DNA of 64,000 nucleotides from Rhizobiaceae bacterium. Its GTDB lineage: Bacteria; Pseudomonadota; Alphaproteobacteria; Rhizobiales; Rhizobiaceae. Location of the stretch: NCBI GenBank assembly GCA_017643495.1, contig JAEPNK010000001.1, positions 1,903,623 through 1,967,622 on the forward strand, written 5' to 3'. The notes under the pieces are model-generated. The model worked only from the letters and a program-made list of their open reading frames with translations. It did not search any database and was not told the origin of the DNA. The number at the start of each line of letters is the position of its first letter. The stretch's first letter is position 1. Positions 27,226 to 35,903 of the stretch are shown here, piece after piece. The position numbers were made by a program, and so were the translations under genes.

Positions 27226-28088
27226 TGAAAGTTCGCCTATCACCAATCATGATAAGGCATGCCGTGGAAAGCGCATTGCTTGAAGATCTTGGCAGGGCCG
27301 GTGACATTACAAGTGATGCAACCATTGACGGGGACGCCTTGGCATTCGCTACCCTGGCGACCCGGGAAGACGGTATTATCTGCGGGTTGCCGCTTGCTGA
27401 AGCTGCATTTGGTATGCTTGACAATGGACTGGAGTTCAAGTCATCCATTGTAGACGGGAATTCGATTGTTGCAGGTGACACCGTTGCAACCGTCAAGGGA
27501 AATGCCCGTGCAATACTTTCGGCCGAGCGGGTCGCACTGAACTTTTTGATGCGAATGTCCGGTATAGCAAGTTATACGCACCGGTTTGCAGACGTGATTT
27601 CCCATACGAAGGCCAAAATCACCTGTACCCGGAAAACTGTTCCCGGGCATCGTGCATTCGACAAATATGCGGTTCGGTGTGGCGGTGGATCCAATCACCG
27701 GTTTGGTCTCGATGATGCCGTGTTGATCAAGGATAACCACATCGCTGTTTCCGGTGGCGTGAAACCTGCCATCGAACGGGCAAAATCCTTTGCCGGTCAT
27801 TTGGTCAGGATAGAGGTGGAAGTTGATACGCTTGAACAGTTTTCCGAGGCTCTTTCTGCCGACCCTGACGTTGTTTTGTTGGACAACATGAGCAACGAGC
27901 AATTGACCGAGGCTGTTAAAATCAACAAAAGCGACAATGGTGGAGCGATTAAGCTGGAAGCTTCCGGCAATGTCACGCTTGATACCGTGAAAGCGATTGC
28001 AGAGACCGGTGTTGATTACATATCGACCTCAAAAATCACCATGTCTGCCCCAACACTCGATCTCGGACTTGATATAAAAATCGGTTAG
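27225..28088 (+). CDS. nadC: Nicotinate-nucleotide pyrophosphorylase (carboxylating)
   Basis: Converts quinolinate and PRPP to nicotinate mononucleotide. 287 residues. Seen: 'ALLEDLGRAGDITSDATI', 'LNFLMRMSGIASYTHRF', 'TRKTVPGHRAFDKYAVRCGG', 'NHRFGLDDAVLIKDNHI', and the C-terminal 'GVDYISTSKITMSAPTLDLG'. ATG at 27225 overlaps the nadB stop; a GTG one codon earlier is also possible. Last gene of the operon; its stop overlaps that of the convergent regulator gene by a few bases, with no room for a separate terminator. Confidence 0.96.
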   Translation: MKVRLSPIMIRHAVESALLEDLGRAGDITSDATIDGDALAFATLATREDGIICGLPLAEAAFGMLDNGLEFKSSIVDGNSIVAGDTVATVKGNARAILSAERVALNFLMRMSGIASYTHRFADVISHTKAKITCTRKTVPGHRAFDKYAVRCGGGSNHRFGLDDAVLIKDNHIAVSGGVKPAIERAKSFAGHLVRIEVEVDTLEQFSEALSADPDVVLLDNMSNEQLTEAVKINKSDNGGAIKLEASGNVTLDTVKAIAETGVDYISTSKITMSAPTLDLGLDIKIG

Positions 28089-29080
28089 CCGCGCCCCACA
28101 CGAAGGCCGAGTGCTGGGCGTTCTTTCAGTATTTCCCGGCGGAACCGGAACAGGGCAGCAGGCCTTCCGCCCGTTGAATGTTGGGATGCGCCTGTGGGCT
28201 CAACCAGATTTGCCTTGTCCACGAGCCTGCGAAAATTCTGCTTGTGAACAGCACGCCCGAAAATGCTTTCCGCTGTTTGTTGAAGGTCAAACAGGGTGAA
28301 GGCATCCGGCATCAGCTCAAAGATTACGGGTCTGTATTTAAGTTTGCTTCGCAGGCGGGCAATTGCAGTGGCCAGAATGCGCCTGTGGTCATGGATCATT
28401 GTCAAACCGGGGCTTTCACATGTGGCTGCCATGGTTACACGCCCGTCTGCAGCCGCTTCTTTCACGAGACCGGCTGAATAGAGAAGTTCATAACGGTCCA
28501 ATACCTGTTCATCGTCCCATTTGAATTCGTCCAGTCCGAAAAAAATCCTTACCCTTGAGATCGGATCAAGCCCGCGAATGGTTCGCTGGTTTGTACTCGG
28601 CTTTTTTGCCCAGTCGACGAGGAGAGGAATTATCAATTCATCCAGCATGGCAGGGCGACCCTTGCGCCAATCCTCCCATGGAAAGAACTGGTACCAGTTT
28701 TTCCAGCAGGCACGGTCCTGCATGATATTGGCTTTTGTGTCTTCCATCAGTCGGGCGAGTGCAAGATAGCCGACCGAAACCACGTGAGGACTGTGGTCAT
28801 CAAGAGTACGACTTCTTCCCCGGTCACCGAATGTGTACAATTGTTCTACATAGCCGGGCCTGATACCTGTCTGAGCTTCCACAAGCTCTCTCAAGCCCAT
28901 TTCCATGGTTCGGTGTGCATGGGGATCGAACCCCCCATATGGCAATGAGTATTCTGAAGTCTGGTTGACGCCCGGTATGACGAGGATGGCTGGTGAGCCT
29001 TCCAGCATTGCCACCATGGCCGCGTTGAGGCCAATCTCGACAGATTTCTCCGGTGCGCTCATGACCTTGTCATCTGGCAT
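28085..29080 (-). CDS. Nudix-related transcriptional regulator (NrtR/NadQ type)
   Basis: About 331 residues. N-terminal half is a Nudix-like domain with a degenerate box ('LPYGGFDPHAHRTMEMGLRE' and 'LVEAQTGI', one residue longer than the catalytic pattern and lacking its first Glu), followed by 'VEQLYTFGDRGRSR', which is a hallmark of NrtR-type regulators. The C-terminal part (about 200-331) has a winged-helix look ('DLQQTAESIFGRAVHKQNFRRLV') and ends in a basic tail. Such proteins bind ADP-ribose or another NAD-related ligand and repress NAD genes. Position facing nadABC and the palindrome before nadA support this role. Start at 29080 (overlaps the HD gene) or 29062. Confidence 0.82.
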   Translation of the reverse strand: MPDDKVMSAPEKSVEIGLNAAMVAMLEGSPAILVIPGVNQTSEYSLPYGGFDPHAHRTMEMGLRELVEAQTGIRPGYVEQLYTFGDRGRSRTLDDHSPHVVSVGYLALARLMEDTKANIMQDRACWKNWYQFFPWEDWRKGRPAMLDELIIPLLVDWAKKPSTNQRTIRGLDPISRVRIFFGLDEFKWDDEQVLDRYELLYSAGLVKEAAADGRVTMAATCESPGLTMIHDHRRILATAIARLRSKLKYRPVIFELMPDAFTLFDLQQTAESIFGRAVHKQNFRRLVDKANLVEPTGASQHSTGGRPAALFRFRREILKERPALGLRVGRG

Positions 29081-29681
29081 TTTTCCGTTTGCGTTCAATG
29101 TTCGCAAAGCTGTCAAGAAACAGTTTCTGCGCTTCGGTGGGTGAAATTGGCATGAAGCCGAACATGTCTGCGGTAAAGCCGTGTGGAGTGCCGAAAAAGC
29201 GGTTTGCCTCGCTTCTTGCAAAGCCGGCAAGTTCTGTCGCCTCAAAGAAGGCAGAAACGGAATCGGCTTTCTTTATTGTGGATTTGAGTTTGGGAGGAGT
29301 GATTGCCGGCAGTGAGTACCGCAGATGAATTGCGCGCTGCAACCGTTCCTCGACACCCTTGTAATCATCTCCCAGAACCGCCTTGAAGGGGGATATCATG
29401 TCACCGATGACGTATTCCGGTGCATCATGCAGCAGTGCAATCAATTGCTCATCAGGGGTTGATTTAGGTGAAATGCGGCAAAACGCTTGCCATACGATTA
29501 CCGAGTGTTGGGCTACACTGAAAGCATGGTCACCTGCCGTCTGCCCATTCCACCGGGCGACCCGCGCAAGCCCGTGGGCTATGTCTTCAACTTCAACATC
29601 CAGTGGCGACGGTTCCAGCAAGTCCAGTCGCCTTCCTGAAAGCATTCGCTGCCACGCCCTTGGCGATATATCATCCGGCAT
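29070..29681 (-). CDS. HD-domain protein (YfbR-like)
   Basis: 203 residues from ATG 29681, which overlaps the end of ygfZ by 11 bp; longer in-frame codons run into ygfZ and lack homology. HD metal motif: 'VAQHSVIV' (first His), 'ALLHDAPEYVIGDMISPFK' (His-Asp pair) and 'KKADSVSAFFEATEL' (last Asp). This matches the YfbR / HD_3 group whose E. coli member is a 5'-deoxynucleotidase; a nucleotide phosphohydrolase activity is likely but not proven for this branch. Overlaps the NrtR-like gene, so the minus-strand run 32578-28085 is tightly coupled here. Confidence 0.83.
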   Translation of the reverse strand: MPDDISPRAWQRMLSGRRLDLLEPSPLDVEVEDIAHGLARVARWNGQTAGDHAFSVAQHSVIVWQAFCRISPKSTPDEQLIALLHDAPEYVIGDMISPFKAVLGDDYKGVEERLQRAIHLRYSLPAITPPKLKSTIKKADSVSAFFEATELAGFARSEANRFFGTPHGFTADMFGFMPISPTEAQKLFLDSFANIERKRKNAR

Positions 29682-30501
29682 CGGTAATTCCGGGATTCTC
29701 GATACCTGGCATTTCAAACCCGACCCATTCTGGCAGGGATGGGTGAAGAATAATTCCGTTGGTCGAGAGCTCGTTAGCCTTCGCAACCCGATCCAGGCGG
29801 AGCAAGGCGAGGCCGCCGGTGCTGCAAACCGTACCAAGTTTGCCTGCCGGTTTCCCGTCTGTAAGTATTGCCTCACCGGCAGGTGGCAAGTTTCCTTCGG
29901 CCCGTATCATGATGATCCGTTTTTTCACTGTTCCCCTGTGCTGCATTCGGGAAACGACTTCCTGGCCAACAAAACAGCCCTTCCGGAAGTCAACACCGCC
30001 AAACTGGTCCATCAGGGTTTCATGAGGATAGGCATCCCCATACTCGAAGTCCTTCCCACCTTCGGGCATGCAATTGGCTACCCTTAGTTCATCATAATTG
30101 CCGTCTTCGGCTTCGGGGATATCATCCGAATAGTAGCGCGTGCCCATTGCGGGCAGACGTGGATCTTCGATACCGGTATCATTGTTGTCCCCCCATAGTG
30201 CGGTTACGCTCAATTGGTCCATGCTTGAGATATCAACCTTTGCACGAAGCTTGTAAAACGTCATCCGCTTGGCAAACTCCTCTGCCATGTCAGCGGGCAA
30301 ATCAAACAAAAAGCCGTCTTCACGTCGCAAGATGAAAAAATCAAACATGATTTTGCCTTGAGGCGTCAGTAGGGCACCAAATGCCATCGCGTTGATGGCC
30401 ATGCCTGCCACGCGACAGGTCACGATGTTTTCAAGGAATTTTTCCGCATCGTCACCCGATATCAATATCAGGCTGCGGTCCTTCAGAATTGCGCGTTTCA
30501 T
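29671..30501 (-). CDS. ygfZ: Folate-binding protein YgfZ
   Basis: 276 residues, GcvT-like fold, helps in iron-sulfur cluster assembly or repair through folate. Seen: the signature 'FRKGCFVGQEVVSRMQHRG' containing K-G-C-x-x-G-Q-E, 'ALLTPQGKIMFDFFILRRE' near the N-terminus, and 'HETLMDQFGGVDF'. NadA, a [4Fe-4S] enzyme, is encoded nearby, but a functional tie is only suggestive. ATG directly follows the stop of the upstream secreted protein gene (TGAATG), so the genes are co-translated. Confidence 0.92.
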   Translation of the reverse strand: MKRAILKDRSLILISGDDAEKFLENIVTCRVAGMAINAMAFGALLTPQGKIMFDFFILRREDGFLFDLPADMAEEFAKRMTFYKLRAKVDISSMDQLSVTALWGDNNDTGIEDPRLPAMGTRYYSDDIPEAEDGNYDELRVANCMPEGGKDFEYGDAYPHETLMDQFGGVDFRKGCFVGQEVVSRMQHRGTVKKRIIMIRAEGNLPPAGEAILTDGKPAGKLGTVCSTGGLALLRLDRVAKANELSTNGIILHPSLPEWVGFEMPGIENPGITDAG

Positions 30502-31197
30502 TCAGTCTCCGGCAACAAAAAATGCCCATCGGCCAGTCGGGGTTATCCCGACACGGTAGAATATGTAGCCGCCGAAATCCTTGAAATCGGCATAATCGCC
30601 ATAGGTAACAATGCGAAACAGGTCAACCATCTGTCCTGCATCAAGCTTTTCCAGAGATACTCCAAAAAAATACGGCCACACATAAAGTTCGTGGCTGGTA
30701 CCTTTGTCGAGGTGAACATAACCGGCTTCCAGAATCTCTTGAAGAATTGCAAGTATTTCATGTCCTTCCGGATCGCCGGAAAGACTTTTCAGGAAATCGA
30801 CCGGGTCTTCCTCAATCGTGCCAAGGGAGACTTGGGTTGCGGATTCCCCTGTTCCAATCAGGGGGCGCAGCTTTTCAATGTCGCCGGATTGAGTTGCTTC
30901 GAGAATGAGTTCGTGCATCCTTCGTGTCGGGAAGGGCAATGCCTGCAAATCATGTGAAACCTCAGGTTCCGCATTGTTTGTAACTGCCAGTGCACCATCA
31001 TCGTGCAAATCGTCAGCAGCCGGTTGATCACCGTTGTCTGCGTCCGGCACGGTTTCTTCATCTTCATTCTCGATTGCATTCTCTGACTGGGAATTGCCGG
31101 TAGTGCTTTGCGCGACAGCGCTAGCGGTGAACAGGGGGGCACCCAGCAAAAAGAGCAAAAACGGGAAGATGGTAGTAAAATTCGTCATGATTCCCAT
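30502..31197 (-). CDS. Secreted protein of unknown function (231 aa)
   Basis: Signal peptide or anchor at the N-terminus (residues 4-30, 'FPFLLFLLGAPLFTASAVAQ'), then a strongly acidic, low-complexity part (31-85, many Glu/Asp/Asn) and a compact C-terminal domain (90-231) with 'RRMHELILEATQSGDIEKLR', 'FGVSLEKLDAGQMVDLFRIV' and 'GYIFYRVGITPTGRWAFFVA'. I know similar conserved hypothetical proteins in Hyphomicrobiales next to ygfZ but no function. Start may instead be the ATG at 31188. Directly abuts ygfZ. Confidence 0.75.
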   Translation of the reverse strand: MGIMTNFTTIFPFLLFLLGAPLFTASAVAQSTTGNSQSENAIENEDEETVPDADNGDQPAADDLHDDGALAVTNNAEPEVSHDLQALPFPTRRMHELILEATQSGDIEKLRPLIGTGESATQVSLGTIEEDPVDFLKSLSGDPEGHEILAILQEILEAGYVHLDKGTSHELYVWPYFFGVSLEKLDAGQMVDLFRIVTYGDYADFKDFGGYIFYRVGITPTGRWAFFVAGD

Positions 31198-31289
31198 GTC
31201 CGATGAATTTGAGGGAACATTATGCCGAATTCAGGTCATGTTAAAGGGGGGCGGCTTATTGTTGTTGGGCCCGAATATCATGCCACTGC

Positions 31290-31547
31290 TTATTGGAGGG
31301 TGTGGCTGGCAGGGATAAAGCCCATTTCGTCAAGCTTTCTGAAGTGTGCGAGAAGCTTGCTGGCTTCCGCATCGCCGTTTTCAACCACGAGCTTTTTCAA
31401 CGCCAGATCGATATAGACTTCAGCAATCAGGCGCGCGCTGAGGCCATCCTCGCGCATTTCCATCCATGCTTCCTCGAAGTACTCACCTGCAAGGGAACGC
31501 TTTTCCTTTTCGATGAGGTCATCGAGATTTTCAGGAATTCTGCTCAT
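31290..31547 (-). CDS. Small conserved hypothetical protein (85 aa)
   Basis: 85 residues, no signal peptide, charged and helical ('IPENLDDLIEKEKRSLAGEY', 'LIAEVYIDLALKKLVVENGD'). Sits alone between two secreted-protein genes with 92 and 89 bp on either side. No strong ribosome-binding site. Resembles small soluble hypothetical proteins found here in related genomes; no function known. Real gene is likely because no better frame covers this stretch. Confidence 0.6.
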   Translation of the reverse strand: MSRIPENLDDLIEKEKRSLAGEYFEEAWMEMREDGLSARLIAEVYIDLALKKLVVENGDAEASKLLAHFRKLDEMGFIPASHTLQ

Positions 31548-31636
31548 TTTTTACTCGTAAAGGTCACTTTGCATGTATTTGATATGCCATACGGCAGAAA
31601 AATACACGACCCCTTGTCACAAGAATTCACAAATGG

Positions 31637-32065
31637 TTAACGCCCGTACCGTGTGGGGATTTCACTGGAAAGTTTGGTTCCCTCGAAAATATAGCGATTG
31701 TTGGCTTCCAGCGCTGCATCAGTGCAATCGCGATAGGTTTCGCGAAATGCACGGAAACCGCGGTTGAAACGACTGGTCATTTCTGCCCGGCGTTCAGGTG
31801 TGGGTTCCTCGGTTTCAATAAGTTCCTGCATTTTTCGGCGCCATAATTGTCCTTCATTGGCTCCGCACAATTCGCGCAGATAATGGAGTGAGCCCAAAAT
31901 TTCCGACAAACGCATCATCTGCTCGTCGTAGGCCGGCGGCAGAACCTTGATCTGTTGCTTGTTTTCGTCTTCCTGGGGTGCATCCGTCTCTTGCGCAATT
32001 GCAGGAAACATCAGGCTTGATGTTGTCAGCATGCAGGCGAGTAGCAGGGTGTTCCTGAATCTCAT
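31637..32065 (-). CDS. TIGR02301 family secreted protein
   Basis: 142 residues: signal peptide (MRFRNTLLLACMLTTSSLMFPAIA), then the family core with 'LPPAYDEQMMRLSEILGSLH', 'YLRELCG', 'WRRKMQELIETEEPTPERRA', and 'RFNRGFRAFRETYRDC'. Two Cys (in 'LCG' and 'DC') could form a disulfide. TIGR02301 is an alphaproteobacterial family of unknown function, usually next to a Nudix hydrolase gene as here. Predicted periplasmic. Confidence 0.85.
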   Translation of the reverse strand: MRFRNTLLLACMLTTSSLMFPAIAQETDAPQEDENKQQIKVLPPAYDEQMMRLSEILGSLHYLRELCGANEGQLWRRKMQELIETEEPTPERRAEMTSRFNRGFRAFRETYRDCTDAALEANNRYIFEGTKLSSEIPTRYGR

Positions 32066-32152
32066 CGGTCAGTCTTTTTAAGCGATTGGTTGCGGATATT
32101 CACTTTGCTTGAGCCGGCTCGCGAAAGCAACATGGTTCGAAGGTCTCTATCG

Positions 32153-32578
32153 TTACGGTCCCGTGAAATCCGGGCCAAGCGTTTCGGCCAGAAAGGGGGC
32201 AAGCCCGCTTGTGGTTTCCAGTTCCAATAATTCCGGATAGCTGAACCAGCCGACGTCCATGGCATCATCTTGTGCTCTTGGCTCACCTGCATATTCATGT
32301 GCCTGATATGTTGCCAGCACGTAGTGATAAATGACTTTGCCGGTTTCATCGCGTGTGATCCGGTCACGCATTTTGAGGAACCCGACACGGATTGCTTCAA
32401 TACCTGTTTCCTCTCGCAGCTCACGAATTGCGCATTCCTCCAGTGTTTCCCCGTATTCGTGACTGCCACCAGGTAGGGACCATGCGCCCTTGAAAGGCTC
32501 CTTGCCTCGTTGGATCAGCAAGATTTTTTCCTTGGAAAGAACAATCATGCTGGCTCCGGTTGTAGGTTTTCTGTTCAT
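32153..32578 (-). CDS. Nudix hydrolase
   Basis: 141 residues with an intact Nudix box: 'GGSHEYGETLEECAIRELRE' continuing 'ETGI', so it should hydrolyse a nucleoside diphosphate linked to another group. 'MIVLSKEKILLIQRGKEPFK' and 'GAWSLPGG' precede it. The length and the 'RGKEPFKGAWSLPGG' start resemble ADP-ribose pyrophosphatase or MutT-like housekeeping enzymes; the exact substrate is open. Divergent from the SRAP gene. The 87 bp between it and the TIGR02301 gene hold nothing I recognise. Confidence 0.88.
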   Translation of the reverse strand: MNRKPTTGASMIVLSKEKILLIQRGKEPFKGAWSLPGGSHEYGETLEECAIRELREETGIEAIRVGFLKMRDRITRDETGKVIYHYVLATYQAHEYAGEPRAQDDAMDVGWFSYPELLELETTSGLAPFLAETLGPDFTGP

Positions 32579-32616
32579 AAGAAAATGCTTTCAAATCAGC
32601 TTCTTGCCAGCCACAA

Positions 32617-32650
32617 CCTGAATCAGTTTATGATCTTCCTGAATCAGTTT
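32617..32650. repeat. 13-bp direct repeat at 21-bp period
   Basis: CCTGAATCAGTTT occurs at 32617-32629 and again at 32638-32650, in the 94-bp region between the divergent Nudix and SRAP genes. The 21-bp period (two helical turns) puts both copies on the same face of the DNA, as in a tandem protein-binding site. Confidence 0.5.
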
Positions 32651-32672
32651 CTGAACGAATGGAACAGCTTGT

Positions 32673-33419
32673 ATGTGCGGCAGATATGCCTTGATGGCAA
32701 GTCCGGAAGAATTGGCTGAGCTGTTCGGTCTGGAAGCTGTCTTCGAATTCCCCCCATTGTACAATATTGCGCCAACCCAGCCTGTCTTCACAGTGGGGAT
32801 AGGCGCAAATGGTCAACGTGAGGCAAAACTGGTTCGTTGGGGCTTGATACCGCACTGGGTCAAGGATCCCGACAATTTCACACTCCTGCTTAATGCCCGT
32901 TCTGAAACAGCCATGCAGAAAGCTTCTTTCAAAACAGCGATGCGGCACCGGCGTGTTCTCATTCCTGCGTCCGGCTTCTATGAGTGGTATCGCCCGGACG
33001 ACAAATCTCTCCCGAAACAGGCACACTGGATACGGCCGTCCAATGGCGGGACGGTATGTTTTGCGGGGTTGGTTGAAACCTGGCAGGGTAGTGATGGTAG
33101 CGAAATTGATACAGGCTGTATTCTGACAACCCAGTCCAATGCCCAGATGGGCAATATTCACCATCGCATGCCTGTTGTAATCCAGCCGGAGGATTTCGAT
33201 CGCTGGCTTGATTGCAAAACGGTTGAACCAAGGGACGTTCAGGACTTGTTGGCGCCGGCCCGGGAAGGGTTTTTCGAAGCCATTGCCGTTAGCGACAGGA
33301 TCAACAAGGTGACCAATCGCGGGCCTGATGTTCAGGCTCCGGGCAAAGCGGAATCGACAAGCAAACCTGTTTCCGAAAAGAAAAAGGCCCACTCAACTGA
33401 TCAACTGGATCTATTTTGA
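32673..33419 (+). CDS. SOS response-associated peptidase (SRAP/YedK)
   Basis: Forms a covalent thiazolidine link with abasic sites in single-stranded DNA and so protects them. 248 residues. The start is fixed by the invariant 'MCGRYAL': Cys2 becomes the N-terminal nucleophile after Met removal. Other active-site marks: 'LLLNARSETA', 'RVLIPASGFYEWYRP' (catalytic Glu), and 'NIHHRMPVVI' (catalytic His). The C-terminal ~35 residues are a polar tail. A candidate protein-binding repeat lies just upstream; no LexA box is obvious to me. Confidence 0.93.
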   Translation: MCGRYALMASPEELAELFGLEAVFEFPPLYNIAPTQPVFTVGIGANGQREAKLVRWGLIPHWVKDPDNFTLLLNARSETAMQKASFKTAMRHRRVLIPASGFYEWYRPDDKSLPKQAHWIRPSNGGTVCFAGLVETWQGSDGSEIDTGCILTTQSNAQMGNIHHRMPVVIQPEDFDRWLDCKTVEPRDVQDLLAPAREGFFEAIAVSDRINKVTNRGPDVQAPGKAESTSKPVSEKKKAHSTDQLDLF

Positions 33420-33470
33420 TGAGACACGACAGGTTACAGCAACTCCCCGGCCTCATTGGAAATTGACTTG

Positions 33471-34085
33471 ATGCTTGCCCCACTCATAACCGGCTTCACG
33501 CTTGGCGGTTCTCTCATCATTGCTATCGGCGCGCAAAATGCCTTCATTCTGCGCCAGGGATTGCTGGGTCAGCATGTTTTTGTCCTTTGTCTCATTTGTG
33601 CCCTTTCGGATGCATTGCTGATTGCAGCAGGCGTTGCCGGGGTAGGGGTTTTTATAGAGCGCTCTCCGCTTCTTCTTGCGGCAATTCGTTTGGGCGGAGC
33701 GGGTTTCCTGTTCTGGTATGCCTGGGTTGCATTTCAGAGGTCCAGAAACCCTGAAACGATGGAGGCAAGCGGTCGCGAAGCTGGAAGTCTGAAGGCCGCA
33801 ATAGCCACATGCCTGGCATTCACCTTTCTTAATCCACATGTGTATCTTGATACGGTCCTTCTGGTAGGCGGTCTTTCGGCAGGTTTTGAAGGAAATGCCC
33901 GTCTTGTCTATGCGATTGGCGCCATGTCCGCATCATTCGTGTGGTTCTTCGGCCTTGGGTATGGGGCACGCCTTCTTGTCCCCGTGTTTGCAAATCCCAG
34001 AGCCTGGCAGATTCTTGATGTGTTGATTGCTGCAATCATGCTGCTGCTGGCTGTCTTGTTGCTGAAGCCCCTGTTTGCGGGTTGA
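33471..34085 (+). CDS. LysE/ArgO family amino-acid exporter
   Basis: About 204 residues with six hydrophobic segments. Seen: 'TGFTLGGSLIIAIGAQNAFI', 'LRQGL' and 'CALSDALLIAAGVAGVG', typical of LysE/ArgO, exporters of lysine or arginine; 'FLNPHVYLDTVLLVGG' in the middle also fits. ATG 33471 follows TTGGAA; an in-frame TTG at 33456 is also possible. No LysG/ArgP regulator lies beside it. The 177 bp to cysS contain a small GC-rich inverted stretch and no gene. Confidence 0.86.
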   Translation: MLAPLITGFTLGGSLIIAIGAQNAFILRQGLLGQHVFVLCLICALSDALLIAAGVAGVGVFIERSPLLLAAIRLGGAGFLFWYAWVAFQRSRNPETMEASGREAGSLKAAIATCLAFTFLNPHVYLDTVLLVGGLSAGFEGNARLVYAIGAMSASFVWFFGLGYGARLLVPVFANPRAWQILDVLIAAIMLLLAVLLLKPLFAG

Positions 34086-34262
34086 CCCGGGCCAGCTTTC
34101 GCAGCATAAGTTCCCCATGAACACGACCTTCACAAGACCTGCAAAGGTCATTTGTATTACCGGTTGCATTAAGAACTAGCGCTACGCTGGTCTGGTTGTT
34201 CATGTCCTCTGACAAATTGGAATGCGCCGGACCCGTCGGCGGACCTGTTGGGGATTTGGCGC

Positions 34263-35903
34263 ATGCCTGAACTTAAGCTGTACAATACGTTGACCAGAAA
34301 GAAAGAGGTCTTCCAACCAGAAGACCCTGATAATGTGCGTATGTATGTCTGCGGCCCCACCGTCTATGACTATGCTCATATCGGCAATGCAAGGCCGGTG
34401 ATCGTCTTTGATGTACTGTATCGCCTGTTGCGTCATCTGTACGGCGAGGAACATGTCACTTATGTACGAAATATCACGGATGTCGACGACAAGATAAACG
34501 CACGTGCGTTGCGCGATTATCCCGACCTTCCCCTGAACGAAGCCATACGCAATGTAACCGAGAAAACAGCGAACCAGTTTCACGATGATGTAAGGGCGCT
34601 CGGTTGTCTTGAGCCTACGCACGAGCCCCGTGCCACTGAGCATATTGAGGGCATGGCATCCATGATTCAGACATTGCTGGACAAGGGTTACGCGTATGTG
34701 GCTGAGGGTGGGCAGGGCAGGGAAGTGTTGTTCCGTGTTTCCTCAATGGCCGAGTATGGCCAGCTTTCCAATCGCAAGCTGGAAGACCAGCAAGCCGGTG
34801 CCCGGGTGGCTGTGGAAGCGCACAAGGAAAACCCGGGCGATTTCGTGCTTTGGAAAGAATCCCGGGAGCATGAACCTGGCTGGCAGGGCACGTTCAATGG
34901 CGAGCAAATCCATGGCCGGCCCGGTTGGCACATCGAATGCTCCGTCATGTCGAAATTCCATCTCGGCGAAACATTCGACATTCATGGCGGTGGCCTCGAT
35001 CTCATTTTCCCGCATCATGAAAACGAGATTGCGCAATCGCGCTGCGCCCACGGTTCAGACTGCATGGCCAATTACTGGATGCACAACGGCTACCTGCAGG
35101 TAGAGGGAAAGAAGATGTCCAAGTCCGAAGGAAACTTCGTGACGATCCAGGATCTTTTAAATACGCAGAAATTTGGTGGCCGGATGTGGTTGGGAGAGGT
35201 CTTGAAGTTTTTCATGCTCTCAACCCACTATCGTGAGCCAATCGACTGGACCCTTTCCGGGCTTCAGGAAGCGAATGACAAACTTAAAGATTATGCACTT
35301 GCACTTGTATCGACAACTGCTGAACAAGAGGCAATTTCAAGACAAGCTGTTGGAAGCCCTGCGGTATTAACAGATGAAATAAAGAATTTGCTCTGTGACG
35401 AGTTAAATACTTCCGAGGTCAGGGCAGCTCTCGACAAACTGTTGGCAAAAGCAAGAAAAGGCAGTGAACAAGCACAATCCGATTTAATGCACAATCTGGA
35501 AGCGCTTGGATTGATCAGGGGACATCGGCTGTTTTCTTATATAGAGGGAATTTTCCTGGGCCATGGCAAAAAGCTTGCAAAGCCACACTTGATGAAATCG
35601 CTGGATGATCTGAGAATTGCATCAGCCAACAATTCGGAAGAAACATCCGCCTCGCTAGTAAAGGAATTGTCTGACCAGGGAGTGGAGGTGGAGCTTCATG
35701 CAAATGGAAGTATTTCATATGAAGTTTCACCAGAAGCTGACATTTCGGGGTTGGTCACCCAGCGTCTTAAGGCACTGAACGATAAAAACTTCGCTGAAGC
35801 AGATAGAATTCGTGATGAACTGGCGTCTCAGGGAATCCAGCTAAAGGATTCAAAAGACTCGGAAACAGGCGAACGCGTAACAACCTGGGAAGTGAAACGG
35901 TGA
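34263..35903 (+). CDS. cysS: Cysteinyl-tRNA synthetase
   Basis: Charges tRNA-Cys. 546 residues from ATG 34263, longer than the usual ~460. Seen: zinc Cys in '[20 protein letters not shown]' with the HIGH-type motif HIGN, '[20 protein letters not shown]', '[16 protein letters not shown]', and KMSKS in '[11 protein letters not shown]' (about residue 283). The DALR/anticodon region contains extra sequence at about residues 420-495 before the normal end '[19 protein letters not shown]'. The DNA of this C-terminal third is visibly richer in A/T than the first part. Overlaps the next gene by 4 bp (GTGA). Confidence 0.95.
   Translation: MPELKLYNTLTRKKEVFQPEDPDNVRMYVCGPTVYDYAHIGNARPVIVFDVLYRLLRHLYGEEHVTYVRNITDVDDKINARALRDYPDLPLNEAIRNVTEKTANQFHDDVRALGCLEPTHEPRATEHIEGMASMIQTLLDKGYAYVAEGGQGREVLFRVSSMAEYGQLSNRKLEDQQAGARVAVEAHKENPGDFVLWKESREHEPGWQGTFNGEQIHGRPGWHIECSVMSKFHLGETFDIHGGGLDLIFPHHENEIAQSRCAHGSDCMANYWMHNGYLQVEGKKMSKSEGNFVTIQDLLNTQKFGGRMWLGEVLKFFMLSTHYREPIDWTLSGLQEANDKLKDYALALVSTTAEQEAISRQAVGSPAVLTDEIKNLLCDELNTSEVRAALDKLLAKARKGSEQAQSDLMHNLEALGLIRGHRLFSYIEGIFLGHGKKLAKPHLMKSLDDLRIASANNSEETSASLVKELSDQGVEVELHANGSISYEVSPEADISGLVTQRLKALNDKNFAEADRIRDELASQGIQLKDSKDSETGERVTTWEVKR

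Noticed and set aside
32062-32469. 135-codon frame overlapping the Nudix gene on the same strand
   Set aside because: Out-of-frame shadow of the Nudix gene, whose intact Nudix box settles the frame.
32628-33392. 254-codon open frame antisense to the SRAP gene
   Set aside because: The SRAP gene has all active-site residues; the antisense frame matches nothing.
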